A DNA stretch of 17,702 nucleotides, from assembly GCA_023128855.1 (NCBI GenBank), contig JAGMDE010000037.1:1-17702 (forward strand). Direction: 5' to 3'. The notes beneath the pieces were generated by a model. That model saw only the letters and a list, made by a program, of their open reading frames with translations, made no database searches and was not told where the DNA came from. The DNA is from Thermoplasmatales archaeon (GTDB lineage: Archaea; Thermoplasmatota; E2; DHVEG-1). Positions 14,431 to 17,702 of this stretch are shown in pieces. Every line of letters starts with the position of its first letter. Position 1 is the stretch's first letter. A program made the translations under genes and the position numbers.

Positions 14431-15345
14431 ATGACTAAGACTTGTACCAAGTGTAAGAAACCTGCAATTACGTTTATTCGATATAATGGTACACATCTTT
14501 GTAGCGATCATTTTATAGATTATTTTGAACGTAGAGTAAAAAAAGATATTAAAAAACAAGGAAGAACTGAAGATAAAACTAAGATAGGTATAGCTGTGTC
14601 TGGTGGTAAAGACAGCACTGTTGCACTTTACCTAGCAAATGATCTCTTTTCAAAAAGGCCAAACATTGACCTTTATGGTATAACGGTTGACGAAGGAATA
14701 AAAGGATACAGGGATGATAGCATAAAATATGCTGCTCAGAATTGTAAAAAACTTGGAATAGAACATCATATTGTGGTATTCAAAGATTTGATTGGAAAAA
14801 CAATGGATGAAATTGCTTCCAAGAAAAATGAACTTGGAGAATGTAGCTATTGCGGAGTTTTTAGAAGATTATGTTTAAACAAAAAATCAAAAGAACTTGG
14901 AATTAACAAGCTTATTACAGGACATAATCTAGATGATATGGCTCAGTCAATATTGATGAATTTTGTAAATGGAGATATGCAAAAACTAGCACGTTTAGGG
15001 CCTCATAAAAAAATTCAGCCAGGCTTAGTACCTCGTATGCTACCTCTACGTTCGATTCCAGAGAAAGAAGTTGCATTATATGCAATAATTAAAAACATAG
15101 AGTTTCATGATGCTGAATGTCCTTATTCAACTCGTGCTTTACGTGGAACTTTTAGAGATATAATTGATAATCTTGAATTTAAAAATCCTGGAACTAGGCA
15201 TAGTATCTTAAACAGCTATAATGAAATTAAAGACTTGTTATTGGAGAAATATCCTCCAGCTGTGCTTAATGAATGTTTGAAGTGTGGCGAACCTACATCT
15301 CAAGAGCTCTGTAAGGCATGTTTGCTCAAAGCTAAGATTACATAG
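14431..15345 (+). CDS. ttuA: tRNA 2-thiolation enzyme of the TtuA/NcsA (Ncs6) family
   Basis: This 304-residue protein has the full TtuA architecture. An N-terminal zinc site uses Cys5, Cys8, Cys24 and His27. The PP-loop S-G-G-K-D-S-T (57-63) adenylates the tRNA base. Three cysteines that would bind a 4Fe-4S cluster are Cys138 and Cys141 in C-S-Y-C-G and Cys230 in A-E-C-P-Y-S. G-H-N-L-D-D-M-A-Q is at 164-172. A C-terminal zinc ribbon uses Cys282, Cys285, Cys294 and Cys297. Enzymes of this group transfer sulfur from a ubiquitin-like SAMP/TtuB carrier to U54 (TtuA) or wobble U34 (NcsA/Ncs6). The sequence alone does not decide which position is modified. It sits between pheT and radB, each with its own TATA-like box. 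Confidence 0.9.
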   Translation: MTKTCTKCKKPAITFIRYNGTHLCSDHFIDYFERRVKKDIKKQGRTEDKTKIGIAVSGGKDSTVALYLANDLFSKRPNIDLYGITVDEGIKGYRDDSIKYAAQNCKKLGIEHHIVVFKDLIGKTMDEIASKKNELGECSYCGVFRRLCLNKKSKELGINKLITGHNLDDMAQSILMNFVNGDMQKLARLGPHKKIQPGLVPRMLPLRSIPEKEVALYAIIKNIEFHDAECPYSTRALRGTFRDIIDNLEFKNPGTRHSILNSYNEIKDLLLEKYPPAVLNECLKCGEPTSQELCKACLLKAKIT

Positions 15346-15367
15346 CATGATCTATGCATTACAAAAC

Positions 15368-15378
15368 TTTTTATTCAT
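15368..15378 (+). promoter_or_regulatory. TATA-like box of radB
   Basis: TTTTTATTCAT is centred about 28 nt before the ATG at 15401. This favours that ATG as a leaderless start over the upstream in-frame codons, which overlap the end of ttuA. Confidence 0.5.
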
Positions 15379-15400
15379 AATTTTGCTGACTGATTTTGAG

Positions 15401-16054
15401 ATGAAATATTTACAACTCAAATGCAGACCTCTTGATGACCTACTTGATGGCGGTTTAGATAGAAATTCTGTTACTGAGATATATGGAGAACCTGGTAGCG
15501 GTAAAACAAATCTCTGCCTACAGGCATCTAGAGAATGTGCAGCCTCGGGTAAAAAGGTTGCATACATTGATAGCGTTGGGGTTTCTCTAGAAAGATTAAA
15601 ACAGATCTGTGAAGATAAAGATTGTAATACTATACTTTCAAATATTTTGTTTTTTAATCCATCTACCTTTGAAGAACAGGAACAAATGATCCAAGATGCT
15701 TTAAAAATTAAAGATCTGGATCTAATTGTCGTAGACACGTTTAACTCATTTTATCGTCTTATGCTTGAAGATGATGAAAAATTTGCTGATCGCTCACTTA
15801 ATAGACAAGTAACAGAATTGCAAATTGCAGCTAATGAAAAAAATATTTTTGTTCTTGTTGCCGGTCAGATCTATTCTACTGAAAACGATGATGTAAAACC
15901 ATTTGGAGGTTGGGTTATTGAGCATATGGTAAAAACAATAATTAAACTTGAAAAATTAAGTCGTGGAAAACGACAGGCAACACTTATTAAACATCAATCT
16001 CAGCCTAAAGGAAAAAAAGCAATTTTCTCTATAACATCTGGAGGCTTGGAATAA
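15401..16054 (+). CDS. radB: RadB, archaeal RadA/RecA-family recombinase paralog
   Basis: This 217-residue protein is the single RecA-fold core expected of RadB, with no helix-hairpin-helix N-terminal domain. Walker A is G-E-P-G-S-G-K-T (29-36) and Walker B is L-D-L-I-V-V-D (106-112). The N-terminal C-R-P-L-D-D-L-L-D-G-G-L (8-19) is typical for RadA/RadB, and P-F-G-G at about 167-170 corresponds to the conserved loop region. RadB assists RadA-mediated homologous recombination and is characteristic of Euryarchaeota. The open frame extends 39 codons upstream, but those residues overlap ttuA and do not match the family. The ATG at 15401 fits both the family N-terminus and the TATA distance. Its stop codon directly abuts the ATG of the radical SAM gene. 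Confidence 0.93.
   Translation: MKYLQLKCRPLDDLLDGGLDRNSVTEIYGEPGSGKTNLCLQASRECAASGKKVAYIDSVGVSLERLKQICEDKDCNTILSNILFFNPSTFEEQEQMIQDALKIKDLDLIVVDTFNSFYRLMLEDDEKFADRSLNRQVTELQIAANEKNIFVLVAGQIYSTENDDVKPFGGWVIEHMVKTIIKLEKLSRGKRQATLIKHQSQPKGKKAIFSITSGGLE
16041..16045 (+). promoter_or_regulatory. Shine-Dalgarno site of the radical SAM gene inside radB
   Basis: GGAGG lies within the last codons of radB with 9 nt spacing to the ATG at 16055. It supports translation from a shared radB mRNA. Confidence 0.65.
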
Positions 16055-17170
16055 ATGAAGAAAATCAATTCTTGGTTTAATGAAAGTAATTATATCGAAC
16101 CTTTATCTCCTGCTTGTAAGATGTGTGCACAGGGTTCAAAGATGGTTGTGTTAATAACTGGTCTTTGTTCTGCAAAATGTTTTTATTGTCCATTAAGTGA
16201 AAAGAAAATAGGTAAGGATCGAATTTTTGTTGATGAGTGGGAATTGGCAAATGAAAAGGATACTGAAAAACTGATTAAAGAAGCGGAATATATTGAAGCA
16301 TCAGGTGCTGGTTTTACTGGTGGAGATCCTCTTGTTGTTTGGAAGAGAACAAAGGAGTATATTTCTTTACTGAAGGATGCTTTTGGTTCCAATTTTCACA
16401 TTCATCTTTATACATCAGGTGCTAAAAATGGTGAGTATATAGATGAACTTGTTTCGTCTGGTTTAGATGAAATTAGATTTCATCCTGAACTTAAAGACTG
16501 GCATGATATGGATAAAAGCCCAATCGTTGATTCAATTAAAAACACCCTACAAACAGGTGTTGACGTTGCTATTGAAATACCAGCGATTCCAAGTATGGAA
16601 AAAGAGATATTTTCTTTGATTAAATGGGCAAATGGTATTGGTATTAAATGGATTAATTTGAATGAACTCGAATTTTCTGAAACAAATGCTGAGCAATTAA
16701 AAAATAAGTGTTTTACAGTTAAGGATGATATTTCAGCTGCGGTTAGAGGTAGCCAAAAATCAGCAAATAATGTTATTGAACTTACCTCTAATGAGAATTT
16801 GAAAATAGGTGTTCATTATTGTTCTTCTTCATTTAAAGATGGGATACAGCTTAGAAACAGAATTAAACGTAGGGCAAAGAATATTGCAAAAGATTATGAG
16901 ATTATTAGCGATGAAGGTACTCTACTTAAAGGAGTGATTTATTCACAAAAAACACCATTGAAAGAACTTTTTGAATTGCTAAGACAGGAATTTGAAATAG
17001 ATACTAACCTGATTTTTTTAAACCATGAGAAGAAAAGAATTGAAATCGCTCTTTGGATACTTGAAAAAATTTCAAAAGATCTAAAAATAAGAGGCTTTGA
17101 GTGCTATATGGTGGAGGAATATCCAACTGCAGATGCGTTAGAAGTTGAAAGAACACCTCTGCCTCTTTGA
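16055..17170 (+). CDS. Radical SAM protein, COG2108-type (PflA-like, function unknown)
   Basis: This 371-residue protein has the radical SAM cluster motif C-x3-C-x2-C at Cys38, Cys42 and Cys45 (G-L-C-S-A-K-C-F-Y-C-P-L-S). It is preceded by a C-K-M-C pair (Cys21, Cys24) typical of archaeal COG2108 proteins. The S-adenosylmethionine-binding G-G-D-P is at about 89-92, and the barrel continues with H-I-H-L-Y-T-S-G and E-I-R-F-H-P. A C-terminal region of about 100 residues (roughly 270-371) is specific to this family and may be a substrate or RNA/protein-binding domain. The reaction is unknown. The gene starts directly after the radB stop with an SD inside radB, so the two are probably co-transcribed. 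The left-over Cys21/Cys24 pair could bind zinc or help hold a second cluster. Confidence 0.85.
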   Translation: MKKINSWFNESNYIEPLSPACKMCAQGSKMVVLITGLCSAKCFYCPLSEKKIGKDRIFVDEWELANEKDTEKLIKEAEYIEASGAGFTGGDPLVVWKRTKEYISLLKDAFGSNFHIHLYTSGAKNGEYIDELVSSGLDEIRFHPELKDWHDMDKSPIVDSIKNTLQTGVDVAIEIPAIPSMEKEIFSLIKWANGIGIKWINLNELEFSETNAEQLKNKCFTVKDDISAAVRGSQKSANNVIELTSNENLKIGVHYCSSSFKDGIQLRNRIKRRAKNIAKDYEIISDEGTLLKGVIYSQKTPLKELFELLRQEFEIDTNLIFLNHEKKRIEIALWILEKISKDLKIRGFECYMVEEYPTADALEVERTPLPL

Positions 17171-17198
17171 AGTGCTGTAGTACCAGTTGTTCCGAATG

Positions 17199-17420
17199 TT
17201 AAAAAATGAGAAAGAAACCATGTTTTACAGGAGTAATTATATCCAACATTTTTCCTTGAATACCTTCCGCCGGATATACATGATTTGGTAGATCTTTGGT
17301 ATGGTGGTATACAACTCCAAAACGTAACCCTCTTTCTTTTGCTATCTGATATTTTGATTTACCACAAATGACTAGTTCACGAGCTTTTTGGATAATTTCT
17401 TTTGATAATGGTTCAGCCAT
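17199..17420 (-). CDS. Short helix-turn-helix protein, possibly a truncated remnant
   Basis: This is a 73-residue frame. Residues about 5-42 form a clear helix-turn-helix: two helices around G-K-S-K-Y-Q-I-A-K-E-R-G-L, then V-V-Y-H-H-T-K-D-L-P. After G-I-Q-G-K-M-L-D-I-I the expected regularity ends in a hydrophobic tail (G-F-F-L-I-F), as though a longer family were cut off. From memory, similar archaeal HTH proteins continue with more helices after a G-I-x-G-K-T-L-x-L segment. The ATG at 17420 lies 26 nt below TTTTTATAC (17442-17450), so the promoter and a leaderless start look intact. A GTG one codon earlier is an alternative. It converges with the radical SAM gene. It could be a complete small DNA-binding regulator or the N-terminal stub of a degraded gene. 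Confidence 0.5.
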   Translation of the reverse strand: MAEPLSKEIIQKARELVICGKSKYQIAKERGLRFGVVYHHTKDLPNHVYPAEGIQGKMLDIITPVKHGFFLIF

Positions 17421-17441
17421 CACATCCTATGTCAAAAAGTA

Positions 17442-17450
17442 GTATAAAAA
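17442..17450 (-). promoter_or_regulatory. TATA-like box of the HTH gene
   Basis: On the minus strand this reads TTTTTATAC, centred 26 nt before the ATG at 17420. No SD is needed if the transcript is leaderless. Confidence 0.5.
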
Positions 17451-17522
17451 GATAATTGGTAATAGTTTTTTTTGGACAACTTACATACAGCATTTACTCT
17501 TTGAGGTAAAGTTTTATTCTGG

Positions 17523-17702
17523 TTATATCAATAGTAAAAAAATAATACAAAAGTACAGACTGAAGGATCCTGCATAACGAATACCCATCCAGCGGTTGGT
17601 TCTCCCTTGCCCCATCCATAATCCTTCTATTAGCTCTCTGTTATCTGCTGCAGTCAGAAGTTTGAAGAATGAAGGAATGTATGTTATGCATAGAAAGAGT
17701 AT
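17523..17702 (-). CDS. C-terminus of an unidentified membrane protein, cut by the right edge
   Basis: A minus-strand frame is open from the window edge to a TAA at 17523-17525, giving 59 residues. It has a hydrophobic start (L-F-L-C-I-T-Y-I-P-S-F-F), a polar loop with R-T-N-R-W-M-G-I-R-Y, and a C-terminal membrane segment (S-L-Y-F-C-I-I-F-L-L-L-I). The pattern of two hydrophobic stretches around a basic/aromatic loop suggests a polytopic membrane protein ending in the membrane. I do not recognise the family. The other two minus frames are closed here, which supports this one. Confidence 0.45.
   Translation of the reverse strand: MLFLCITYIPSFFKLLTAADNRELIEGLWMGQGRTNRWMGIRYAGSFSLYFCIIFLLLI

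Noticed and set aside
15284..15400. N-terminal extension of RadB from the upstream GTG-type start
   Set aside because: It overlaps the end of ttuA, has no family similarity, and the ATG at 15401 fits both the RadB N-terminus and the TATA spacing.
17424..17522. T-rich and A-rich runs in the right-hand spacer considered as a terminator or repeat
   Set aside because: There is no hairpin and no repeated unit. Only the HTH promoter is supportable there.

Overview
The window looks like a piece of an AT-rich euryarchaeal chromosome, most likely a Thermoplasmatota-type lineage. The archaeal signs are a RadB recombinase paralog, an archaeal-type (type II) GAPDH homolog, a 71-residue Sm-like protein, a short archaeal/eukaryotic-type PheRS beta chain, a TtuA/NcsA tRNA thiolase and geranylgeranyl-reductase-family proteins. 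Many first-in-unit genes have a TATA-like box about 25-28 nt before the start codon and no Shine-Dalgarno (SD) sequence, which implies leaderless or near-leaderless transcripts. Genes inside transcription units do show SD sequences. The lineage call is inference; no rRNA is present.

Layout from the left. Positions 1-681 (minus) hold the N-terminal part of an HD-domain dNTPase-like hydrolase. A GAPDH-like gene (744-1859, minus) and lsm (1922-2137, plus) diverge from a 62-nt spacer. A GC-rich hairpin-forming segment at about 2185-2265, with its own TATA-like box and a 3' T-tract, is a candidate small RNA. Next come hutU (plus) and hutH (minus), which converge with a 2-nt gap and supply the first two steps of histidine degradation. 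HutH carries Cys in place of the usual Ser in its MIO triad. An MscS-family channel (plus) follows.

From 12653 down to 6737 the minus strand holds an operon-like run: HAD phosphatase, GpgS-type glucosyl-3-phosphoglycerate synthase, a second glycosyltransferase of the mannosylglycerate-synthase type, a metallophosphoesterase, and two tandem geranylgeranyl-reductase-family flavoproteins. The second flavoprotein copy has lost its start by an apparent 1-nt deletion. The two glycosyltransferases and phosphatases suggest synthesis of a glycerate-based compatible solute, possibly disaccharidic like mannosylglucosylglycerate. With the MscS channel nearby, this is a plausible osmoadaptation neighbourhood.

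The right part (plus strand) is pheT, ttuA, radB and a COG2108-type radical SAM gene abutting radB. Next come a short helix-turn-helix protein that may be truncated (minus) and, at the right edge, the C-terminus of an unidentified membrane protein (minus). I saw no tRNA, rRNA, CRISPR array, insertion sequence or prophage. No stretch longer than 300 nt lacks a gene; the largest gaps are about 100-185 nt and hold promoters and the candidate RNA.
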